Source: Coprinus comatus (Eukaryota > Basidiomycota > Agaricomycetes > Agaricales > Agaricaceae). Taken from it: 64,000 nucleotides of DNA. Each line of letters starts with the position of its first letter. The stretch's first letter is position 1. The stretch lies in NCBI GenBank assembly GCA_034638255.1, contig JAWPGT010000008.1, positions 744,001-808,000 on the forward strand, written 5' to 3'. The translations under genes and the position numbers were made by a program. The notes beneath the pieces are model-generated. The model was not told where the DNA came from. It made no database searches and was given only the letters and a program-made list of their open reading frames with translations. Shown here piece by piece: positions 10,937 to 19,846 of the stretch.

Positions 10937-11827
10937 TTACGAGTTCATTACCCGATCTTGATTTTCATACCGCACTTTCCACTGCAACTCCTTGAGTCTC
11001 TCCTCGTTGATTGCCGCAATATTGAATACTTGCTGAGTTGGACCTAGCAGTTTCTTGTGCCATTCTCTGCGGACCTGTGCTTGATATAAGCGTACAGCCT
11101 TGTCTCCAAATTGGTCTTCACGCATCCTATGTACGCCCAGCTTATAGAAAAAGGCTACTAAAGCATCCCTTAAATTCTCTGGCCAGCCTACTTCCTTCAT
11201 GTGCCTAATCATGACCACATGCGCCAGCAGTATTTGATTCCAGGTAAGGGTTTCATCAGGAACCACATTCTTCGAGGCCGATACAGAGTCAATGGGTCGG
11301 AGTGAGATAGTGGAATTGTGCTGCGTGAGTGCTAGTGCACCCTCGTTGACTGAAAAATCATGTCTGGATGCATCTTCACACCCATCCTTTGTGAAGTACC
11401 ATAACTCCACGTATTCATAATTCTTGAGCTTCTTGAGAGCATAGCTGGAAGGGGGAGATAGTGCGTTCGTGTCCACCTGGAGGTCCAAGGCCACTTCATT
11501 GATCTTTCTCTTCGTTGAAGTACGTGGTGGTGATGATGATGTCGACGGATTTTCGTGAGCTGGATCTTGAACCTCTTGTGGGGGCTGACCGACTTCTGGA
11601 GCCTGAGGAGGTTGGGCTTGAGCCTGTGGCTGTTGTTGCTGTTGTTCCCATAATCTTCTTCTGTCTTCGTTCTGAGCTGTCCATGCCTCTACCATGTGTC
11701 GGATGGCTTCTTCCTCTGAGCACTGTTTGATTGCTGCCATTGCAGCTCGAGTATTTGCGAAGATATCCGCTGCAAAATCGGGTTGCACTTCCAGTGCTGG
11801 ATCAAAGAACAAAAGGGGCTGTGCCAT
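10937..11827 (-). CDS. Gag-like N-terminal ORF of the Ngaro-type element
   Basis: A 296-residue ORF and the first gene of the element on the minus strand, 75 bases downstream of repeat A1. It has a Gln/Pro-rich stretch near residues 60-90 and a largely helical remainder without a recognised domain. Position and composition match the structural protein of DIRS-order elements. The stop codon directly overlaps a good splice donor, suggesting that it is spliced to the zinc-knuckle segment at 10210-10791. Function is inferred from position. Confidence 0.65.
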   Translation of the reverse strand: MAQPLLFFDPALEVQPDFAADIFANTRAAMAAIKQCSEEEAIRHMVEAWTAQNEDRRRLWEQQQQQPQAQAQPPQAPEVGQPPQEVQDPAHENPSTSSSPPRTSTKRKINEVALDLQVDTNALSPPSSYALKKLKNYEYVELWYFTKDGCEDASRHDFSVNEGALALTQHNSTISLRPIDSVSASKNVVPDETLTWNQILLAHVVMIRHMKEVGWPENLRDALVAFFYKLGVHRMREDQFGDKAVRLYQAQVRREWHKKLLGPTQQVFNIAAINEERLKELQWKVRYENQDRVMNS

Positions 11828-11901
11828 GTTGGGAGTGAGTCGGGGGTAAGGAGTGGCTTAGATATGCACGCTGGGAGCAAAGGACTGTGTATTCTGCTTT
11901 T

Positions 11902-12061
11902 GAAAGGAAAGACGACAGCGTGCGGGAGGCCACGGTTGCTAGTACGCGAGACGATAGAGGAGAGGTAAGAGGTGGTCGAAGCGTGACCGTGACTCCCGGT
12001 GTTACAAAGACTGGGCTCTACGAGTGGTCGTTCCTTCGTCTCTCGTCTTAGACCAAAAATC
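11902..12061 (-). repeat. Split direct repeat A1 of the Ngaro-type element
   Basis: The 160-bp unit that also occurs at 6457-6616. On the minus strand it is the 5' outer end of the element and would carry its promoter. The right flank (from 12062) does not match the sequence after A2, which fixes the element end at 12061. Confidence 0.88.
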
Positions 12062-12552
12062 AGGGTTACATTACCACATTGTTCCAAAAATAGAAATGAA
12101 CAATGGGAGAGCGCTTAGAGAGAACAAAAGCAATTTTCGCTACCACCGAAGAGATGCATGGATCTGGTTATTATCCCTGCGTGTTACGTGGTGACCAATG
12201 TCATGAAGACTTTGTTTTTTTCTCTATTTAGCTCCGATACTTAAGGTCTTTGTTCTTACACTGCTTGGGCCATATCGCTCGCCTAGTAGCATTGTTGGCG
12301 TTGTCGTTGGATTTACTCACTCTTCTTCCTTCTCTCTTCTCTCTCTCTACCAACCACGTTCTTTAGACTATTTGCTCTGTGCCGGTCACAGTCGTTTACG
12401 CCTGCCACAGATTCTTTTCAACCTCAACTCCTTCTCTCAGCCTCTCTAAACTACATTCAGCGCACGTCTAGTCGCCGTTAAACGCCAAATTCACGTCAGC
12501 TACTTGAAGACATCATACTTTTCTATCATACAACATCTGGTTTCAAGTCACA
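12062..12552 (+). promoter_or_regulatory. Upstream region of the four-helix membrane protein gene
   Basis: About 490 bases without an ORF of note. A strongly pyrimidine-rich tract lies at about 12315-12360, a feature seen near transcription starts of fungal genes. No TATA box was recognised. Confidence 0.4.
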
Positions 12553-13657
12553 ATGCTCCTTCCCCCTCGTGGTTGTAAGTTTGTCCTGAAAGCTCTGCTT
12601 GAACCACGAGAAATTGACCTATTATTATTCAAGATATCTTCATAGCGCTAAATATCATCCGTATTCTCAGCATTATCTCTCTTCTTCTGGTATTTTCCAG
12701 TAACATCGTAACACTTGTCAACGATGTTAAAGCCGTGAACCACTTTACTGCTGCTGCTGGAAATTCTACACTTTTGACGGGGTCGGGTTCCACGGAAATT
12801 GATATGTCGAGTATTACTTATATTCCGTATGTCCCCTGCATTCACTCTTGTTTCTACCACTCGAGAGAAGTCACTGATTATTGCGAACTTTAGTGGGAGT
12901 ACTGTACCCAATCAACCTGCCGGAGCCTTTTGGGCCGTACTCAACAGGTTGTTGATTATTGGTCAAGTTATTGTGCTCTTCCTATCAGAAATCGGTTTCC
13001 CCGCGAAATTCTTCAATCGGTATTTCCCAGTATTAGGAAAGGATTTTGGCTTGGGTGCACTTGGTGTTATTCAGATGTTGTAAGCCCTACATACGATTTC
13101 ATTCCAGATACATAATTTGTTGATATGAATGAAATTATAGACTTGGAGCTGCTATCCTCTCTCATCGTGTTGATACCTTCACCCTCGTATCCGCCTTCTT
13201 CCTATTCTCTTTGGGTTGTCTCAACACTCTCCTCGGTCTCATTTTCCGCGAAGGTGCCAAATCTAAACGTTCAGTCACTTCATGGCGCGAACAATCCAAA
13301 AACATTTTACCTACACCAGTACAACAAGGAATTAATGCAGCTCAAACTGTTTCTTCACATATCAACAAATGGAATACTGGTAACTCAACTGGTACTATGG
13401 ATGAAAAGAAAGGAAGATTTGGAACTGCTTTTGGTGATCAATTTGCCTCTGCTAAAAGTGGTATGGGATTCGGTAGACAAGCAGAAAAAGCTGCTGGTTT
13501 AAAAGGTTATTTGATTGCAAAACCGATCGAGAGTTTACCTAGGTATGCGTCTACTACAAGAGGTGGTGGGCCAGGCGCACCTACGGCTCCTACAAGTTTT
13601 GGAAGGTCTACTAGTCAGCAGAGTGTTGGGTCTGGTACAACGATGGTTAATCATTGA
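12553..13657 (+). CDS. DUF7598-like integral membrane protein
   Basis: Four exons were read: 12553-12574, 12646-12826, 12894-13079 and 13141-13657, all joining in frame with GT-AG introns of 61-71 nt. The protein is about 300 residues. Four hydrophobic segments are visible, at IIRILSIISLLLVFSSNIVT, around WAVLNRLLIIGQVIVLFLSE, at GLGALGVIQMLLGAAI and at FTLVSAFFLFSLGCLN. They are followed by a hydrophilic, Gly/Ser-rich cytosolic-like tail. The architecture matches a basidiomycete membrane family of unknown function, which I believe is DUF7598. The first exon is short (22 nt) and sits just before the first helix. No catalytic motif is evident. Confidence 0.75.
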
Positions 13658-14154
13658 TTGATTCGATGATTGACCATTTGGACGTTATGTATAGTTATAT
13701 GGTTTCGCACTTTTTTTCACTGAGTGTCATTGTCATGTCATGTCATGTAATGTCTGGACATTTTTTTTTACCGAGTTGTTATATTGTATTGTTAATCGTG
13801 GATATAGGTGGTGTATCTAATAGTTCATAAAAAAGCCTGAGGCACATTTGTGTTATATGTCCACTGTTCTTTGCGATATTCAGTTACTGTTTCGCATTGA
13901 CACATAAATTGAAACGCGCATACTGTGCATATTTATTAATACAGACGGAAGGTTGTACATACTTACATAGTGTAAAATATGATACATGCAGTTATTTAAT
14001 ACAGGGAGATAAGATTATTTCCAGCAGCGGACCAGTCGCTGAAAATCTATGTAGGTAAGCGCAACTTGAAATGAAGGAAGAAAAAGATATAGAAAAGATG
14101 TAGTCCATGAAGAAAACCCGTTCCTTCAAATGATGATATACATATTTGCTTTCA
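13658..14154. other. Convergent 3' intergenic region
   Basis: About 500 bases between two genes that point towards each other. It is T-rich after the first stop and contains a short 'catgtcatgtcatgt' run near 13733. Probably the two 3' UTRs. Confidence 0.45.
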
Positions 14155-15894
14155 TCATGCAGGAGTCGAACCAGCAGTTCTCTCACTCCGCATTTCTCGC
14201 ACAAATTTCTTAAATGCCTCCTCCATGTCACCTTCCAACACCCAAGGTTTCCCTTCTCCATTCTCAGCACCATTTTGAGATGCACGAGTCACCAGCATAC
14301 GATGAAGTGCTCGACCTGTTTCTTCATAATCGCATGCAAGGGAGTACATCCAATATGCAAGGTAAGCACCAACATAACCTGCGTCAGAGTCGTGTAACGC
14401 TGCAAGTGATCTACCAGAAGCAGTAACCGCAGGTGGTTGAAGGTTTTCTGAGTTATCGAGCGAAACCGTAGGTATTGAAGGTGGTGATCCGAGTGAGTCC
14501 AAATCTGAACATGAGGAAGCAGATGCCTCCAGTTCAATTTCGGCTAGAGCCTTATTGAACTCTTCATGGACCTGGGGACGTGAAGGATTGCGCTTATGGC
14601 CTTGACAGGGTAACCCCTTGTCGTTCTCATCCTGATTTTCCGTTTTGAGTTCTTTTCCAATCTCGTTTACCTGTTCTTCACTAGACTTCTGTTGCGCCAC
14701 GGATCCTGTTTGAAGACTCGTACCAGGGGGCGTAGGCTCTTCAATGTGACCAGAAACTTCGAAGGTAGGTACCGCAAATGCCTCCCATGGCACTGTCGCG
14801 GCACAATCCCAATCAAGTACTCCCATGATATGACCCGTTTCGTCCACCAAGATATTTTCAGAATGCAAATCCCCGTGCCTCATGGGAAAAGGGCCACTTG
14901 CGTCTCTTTCATCCACTAATGGCATCATTGCGGTTTTCCACAATGAAGCCACAAACCTCCTCTTCAACAATTCTGCTGACTCTTCGCCTTCCACTCCAGG
15001 CTCTCCCTCTTCAGCTTCCCCTTCGCTAGCCGCTTCTGCCAACTTCTCATATGCCTCAGCCTGAATTGAAAAATACTCCTTCGCAGAATTGAATGGTCCC
15101 AATCCGAAATCGGCACCAGGTCCAACACTCACATTCCCGTCTTTGTCCAGCACGAAACCACCAATTTTATCAAATGTGATCTTGCTCAACTGAACATGAA
15201 TATCAGCAATATCTCTCAAGTATCGTTTCAGTATAAGACGTTTGGATTCATCTCCCTGAAGTAGATCTGAATTGGGGTCCGCTTGTCCTAGCTCATATAT
15301 CGCAATTCCGCAGTCCTCGATTGTGATTCCGCGAATGGCAGTCATGAGCACGAAGGCGGGAAATTTCGGGCCGAGAGGATGATCGCCATGTTCGAACTGG
15401 TGTTCAGAAGGATCTGAATCCCCAGCGACGGGATGAAATGCAAGGATTTTGGGAACAGGAATGGTGGTACGCGTTGAAACAAGTTGAAGTGCAGCAGCTT
15501 CATTCATCATTTTACGTTCTAGCTGCGCTGCAGTGTTAAAGTAGGCATCCATAGGACGCATGCCAAACCTAATGATCCACGACTCTTCCACATCTTCTTC
15601 ACCTTCACGCTTCTCTCCTTCCTCTTCCTTGACACCTTCCTCCGGTACATCTCCAGACTCCTCCTTCTTATCAAATACAAGCTCAAAAACGATGAATGAT
15701 TGGCCCCAAGTGTAATTGTCCTTTACAAGCCTACAAATTCTCTTCTTTGGATGCAGGTCCTTCGCGTAGGCCTCAATCGCTTCAAAATGTGGCGTGAGCC
15801 ACTCCACGAGAGACGTCACACGATCCGCGAACTCAGGAGGAAGTACATCGAGTGAAAGTTGGACGTCAGGCCATGTGTCGCTGATCGGTGCCAT
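14155..15894 (-). CDS. Aminoglycoside phosphotransferase-fold (APH) kinase-like protein
   Basis: A single-exon ORF of 579 residues. The APH/choline-kinase fold is shown by the catalytic loop MRHGDLHSENILVDE (Asp and Asn present) and the metal-binding segment GVLDWDCAATVPWE downstream, with VPVPKILAF-like and FVLMTAIRG segments in the N-lobe. Acidic low-complexity inserts interrupt the fold near residues 77-100 and 290-310. A long polar, probably disordered insert follows the WD segment. Fungal genomes hold large sets of such proteins; their substrates are mostly unknown and may be small molecules. The start chosen is the Met that opens the ORF, with no competing upstream Met. Confidence 0.8.
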   Translation of the reverse strand: MAPISDTWPDVQLSLDVLPPEFADRVTSLVEWLTPHFEAIEAYAKDLHPKKRICRLVKDNYTWGQSFIVFELVFDKKEESGDVPEEGVKEEEGEKREGEEDVEESWIIRFGMRPMDAYFNTAAQLERKMMNEAAALQLVSTRTTIPVPKILAFHPVAGDSDPSEHQFEHGDHPLGPKFPAFVLMTAIRGITIEDCGIAIYELGQADPNSDLLQGDESKRLILKRYLRDIADIHVQLSKITFDKIGGFVLDKDGNVSVGPGADFGLGPFNSAKEYFSIQAEAYEKLAEAASEGEAEEGEPGVEGEESAELLKRRFVASLWKTAMMPLVDERDASGPFPMRHGDLHSENILVDETGHIMGVLDWDCAATVPWEAFAVPTFEVSGHIEEPTPPGTSLQTGSVAQQKSSEEQVNEIGKELKTENQDENDKGLPCQGHKRNPSRPQVHEEFNKALAEIELEASASSCSDLDSLGSPPSIPTVSLDNSENLQPPAVTASGRSLAALHDSDAGYVGAYLAYWMYSLACDYEETGRALHRMLVTRASQNGAENGEGKPWVLEGDMEEAFKKFVREMRSERTAGSTPA

Positions 15895-18800
15895 AATTCG
15901 AGGTTCGTATATGTTGTTGATTGCAATGTGGTTATAGGAAAAGGGGGTTGTTGGACGATTTTGTTGAAAACTCGATGATTTTGAAACAATTTGTACTCTG
16001 TTAGGCTTTTATTGGTTCGGTGTGTGGTGTGGTCCGGGTGTGGTTGACTATAAGTCTATGACGAATGTTTGGGGCAGGGTGTTATGACTAAAGCGGTGGT
16101 GGAGAACAATGATAATTCCGAAAATACGAAATGGGAGGAACACTCTAAGAGGGGAGGCAACTTGGAAGGAAAGCCGGTTCTTAAAGATCACTTTATATAG
16201 ATGGACGTAAGACAAGCGCGGTCAGCCAAAAAGTGTTGTGCTGTAGAATTGTGTGGCGAAAAGAGAACAGCCTCCCTTTGGTTGAACTTTTGATTTCAGG
16301 GTCACCGGTTCTTTGCCCAAAAGTGGAACCACCTCCTTTATATATAAAGAGCCCACGCCAGGAAAGATCAAATTGACCTCATGAGTACTGCGCCATTATT
16401 ATCTATTGGATGATACAATAACATGCATGCCTATGTACATGCTCTCTTGACATTTCCGGACTAAAGATGGAGGGAAATGATGAGAAAGGGAAACTCCGGA
16501 TGATGTGAACGTTGTGGATGTTTGAACATTCGAAACCTGGGCGGTGTGGTGTAGGCGTGTATCATTAGGTGACCTTCTTGATCGGTACGAAGAAATTCCA
16601 AGTGACCGCCTCGATTGGGTTATTTGGGGGTTGTTTATCCGGTCTCCTTTTAGCCTAAACGCGATTTCCATCAGTACATTACAATTACATGTCTGGTTAC
16701 TGGTATTACCTATCCGTGCAAAACGCCCAGCTGCCGTGCTGTGTACGAGTTCTTTGAAGATAATTCTATAGCTTGGAAGTTCCTCCGACTTCTATTATGT
16801 ATATACATATCTGATTCAGGAATAGTCTTGAACGTTGTCTATGAGTCTTGTCGAAGACGTGCAGTGTTGTTCTCCTATAATAGCTAAATCATGTTTCGGG
16901 AATTATTCGGATGCAGAATAATTGCCAGTACACTGTGCCAGTGACTTGGTAATCCACACAGATTATCAAGTACTAGCGAGTATTTATCCAAGCTTTACTT
17001 TACTTATGAGGGTGGGTCTCAGAGTAAAGTTTAGGTATGTCCTCGATAATCCAGTCAGATTATCGAGTCACCCACACAGTGAGTACGTACCTGAAAGTGC
17101 CAGCCGCGTCGACCATTCTGATCAAAACACAACTTCCACCCAGAACACTCCAGAACGCACCAATGACATCTGTCAAATGTACGAAATCAGTAATAAATAC
17201 TGATTGTATCACACTCGAAATCCAACATGAAAGACGAAAATGGGAGTTTGGGATTTTGGCAAACGACTATATACATCTGTTTTTTTGGGGGGCTTCTCCA
17301 TCAGCTTCGGACAGCGGACTGCCGTACCCATTCATAGTGTGTTTGCGTATTTGTGCATAGTGCATTATGGACATGGGATTTGACTATATTGAAGGAGTAC
17401 TAATATGGATGAACATGCTGCAGGTTGTTAAAGTCCACTTAATCTACGGTTTATAGATAGGGCGTTGAGGCCCTGAGGGACCCACACCGCGTTCAAACGC
17501 ATGCAACATGGCAACAAACTCGACCTCGGGCTTCCATGACACATGTTCTCCTGAGGGCTCGAGACCTGAGTTCAGTGTTCCCCTAACACTCGTACACGAT
17601 TCAACACACTTATCCTTACTTTCTCGGTTGAGATTGTACTCGAATGGACTCGGATGCTTTTACAGAAAGCAGGTTTGTACTTTATTTCTCAAGATATTCA
17701 AGAAACATCAATCAGGTGTGCATCAGGTTTAAGCACCCGACTGGGGTCGGAGGAGCAAAGTGCGATATTAAAAGTAAAAATCAATGGATTTTACATGAAT
17801 GAAGTGCCGATTGAAATGAACCGCTCCGAGTCCATGTGATGCACATAAGTAGTGATGACAAGTAATCAAGGTCCCAAGGCCTAAGGAATACTTAAACCCG
17901 CTAACTATACGATTGTTGTCAGTTGTCAGTATCGCGGAGTTAAAAAGAACGGTGGCATAGGCAAGGCATAGGCGGTAATCAGCAATTATTTAAAGTTATC
18001 AAAAATCCGATGATGCACACGTACTTATGTATAGTTAATTAACCGGATCACCCCTTAAAATACGATACATTTACAGTTCATATCGCGGGTAGTAATTGGG
18101 TACATAGTAATAAATCATATCAGGAACCGAGCCTGAACTGAGATCTGAGAACTGGAAGCGTCGTTTCAGTTAGGAGTAGGAGGAGCACAAGTGGTAATTG
18201 GTAACTCATTAGTACTACATATTTTTGAAAGGTGACAAGGACAAATTAATGACGTCTGGGGCTCTTCACCTTCAACCGCTGGTCTGCTCCACCCTTCTAA
18301 ATCACACACTGATCTCTCTACTCTACTCCTAACTTTATGACACTCTACATTTCCAGTTAAATGGGTATCATTTAATCAAACCCAATAGATGGGCGAACAC
18401 CTGGATACTACCTGACGTGGCAATGGGGGATCTGAAGTCTCTATGTACGATGGCACATGTATGACGTGGATGGTAGTAAGTAGTCATGTATTTTCACCAG
18501 CCTGTGTGCTGCGGCGACTGTTAGCAGCAATGGTGATTCAACTTCTGGAATCTCCTCTCACATTACCCACCTACCAGCCACCTAGGTGATATTAATGAGG
18601 AGTGATTTGGTCTTAGTCTACTAGCTAATCAGTGGATACCGCTGAGACCGTAACGACACATGCCGAGGTCACTGTTAAAATACAACCGCTCTGGTTAAGT
18701 TTGTGGATATACTCTGATACACTTTGCCGGTGCGACTATACCAGCGACGGGTGGAGTATAAGAATATCCAGAGTCTGGTGAATTTTAATTATGGTACATA

Positions 18801-18918
18801 CACATTAATTTCAACGCAGCAAGGAACTACAATTACATACAACAGAGTTTGAGGCGATTTCGAATACTGCTTAAAGATACTACATATATCGTCAATATCA
18901 TGGATATACATCCCTCTC
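15895..18918. other. 3-kb gene-poor region
   Basis: No coding exon chain or RNA gene was recognised on either strand. A TATATATAAAGAG box lies near 16339-16351 on the plus strand but has no convincing gene downstream. The stretch is made of short ORFs without family resemblance. Confidence 0.45.
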
Positions 18919-19446
18919 TTATGTGGAGATCAAAGTATTGATCTCTTTAAGAGTCTTCATAGATGGAGCGAAGAAATATCCTCCACCCCGAGGGATGACA
19001 AAGTCTGGCATTGTCAGTGGTTTCTGGGAAGAATCGCCGGCATTAAGAGGATCATAACCGGTCATCTGTCTCTTGGTATTAGGATCAACCCGACCAATAA
19101 TGGGATCGATTCTATACAAAACATTGTCACTTAGCAACAAGCATTTATAGTAAAAAGCCCTTAGTCGAGAAATAGACATACCCAGGAACATGGGACGGCT
19201 TGGGGTCACCTTCAACAAATGGGAATTGCGCATTATTTGACCAGCCTAAAGTGAAGTTTAAATTTGATTAACAACTTCCTTGGGGCGACGGATTTTTTTA
19301 AAACGTACTTGTTTGAATAAACCAGAAGGCATCTCGAATATAGGTTGATAACAAGCAAACAACAAGCCTCAGGTATGCTTTGTAGTACCCGAAGTTATCT
19401 CCTCTTGAGTTAATTCTGGACCAAAAGGAATATTACTATGTCTCAT
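18919..19446 (-). pseudogene. DyP-type peroxidase, 3' remnant
   Basis: Minus-strand exon fragments that read in order RHSNIPFGPELTQEE, GLLFACYQPIFEMPSG, then GWSNNAQFPFVEGDPK, DPIIGRVDP, and a final FVIPRGGGYFFAPS. This is the C-terminal third of a fungal dye-decolorising peroxidase, a secreted haem enzyme. Introns are visible with GT-AG borders (for example donor GTACGT near 19306, and a 3' intron of about 70 nt ending near 19112). A TGA stop interrupts the frame just before GLLFACYQ, and no 5' two-thirds of the gene was found upstream, so it looks truncated and dead. It ends about 400 bases from the tail of kinase copy FK1. Confidence 0.78.
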
Positions 19447-19846
19447 TATTGTACAGCCTAATCCCCTTCAACAGCCTTCCACCAATGGTAACATCAGAGT
19501 CCAGACAAGTCACAGGGTAGAGAAACGGGGGTTTTCTTTGATGATGAGGTCAGGGTTAGGAACACATGAATTATCCCTCCAAAAAAGGGAGAATAAGAGA
19601 TTCAGAGTTGGTGAAGATCATCTTTGCGAGTAGGGTCGGGGGAAAAAGTTGGTTGCGATTTGACCTCTTCTACTAATAATCATAAACCATGAATGGAAAG
19701 GGAAGGTGTTACATTGTAAGAAAAAGAGAGTTGCTATTTTTACGGGTAGGTAATACATTTATCTTGGAGGACTTTCTCAATGCGGATTTAAAATAGACAG
19801 GATGATGTATTGGTTCAAACTTGATAGTCAGGGTCGGTACCTGTAT
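19447..19846. other. 3' flank of FK1 shared with other kinase copies
   Basis: No gene. The part nearest FK1 (about 19765-19846) resembles the sequences after the stop codons of FK6 (58085-58145) and FK5 (about 50040-50091), so the duplicated unit includes some downstream DNA. The 19610-19720 part also loosely matches 49780-49880. Confidence 0.5.

Larger units (their letters stand above)
6199..12061 (-). mobile_element. Ngaro/DIRS-type tyrosine-recombinase retrotransposon, apparently complete
   Basis: The element is about 5.86 kb and read on the minus strand. Two pairs of direct repeats are arranged A1 (11902-12061), ORFs, B1 (6614-6760), A2 (6457-6616), B2 (6199-6345). This split-direct-repeat order is diagnostic of Ngaro and related DIRS-order elements, which replicate by reverse transcription and integrate a circular intermediate with a tyrosine recombinase, leaving no target-site duplication. 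Inside are a gag-like ORF, a zinc-knuckle ORF, an RT/RNase H ORF and a tyrosine recombinase ORF, all on the minus strand and overlapping as usual for the order. The copies of each repeat look identical by eye and the main ORFs are open, so insertion is probably recent. No host gene is interrupted. Confidence 0.9.

Noticed and set aside
14146..14537. Short ORFs on both strands over the APH-like gene
   Set aside because: They are shadows of the 579-residue ORF and are rich in random Cys/Ser/His codons.
16339..16351. TATA-like box suggesting a promoter in the gene-poor region
   Set aside because: No exon chain or conserved protein follows it on that strand within 2 kb, so I do not call a gene.
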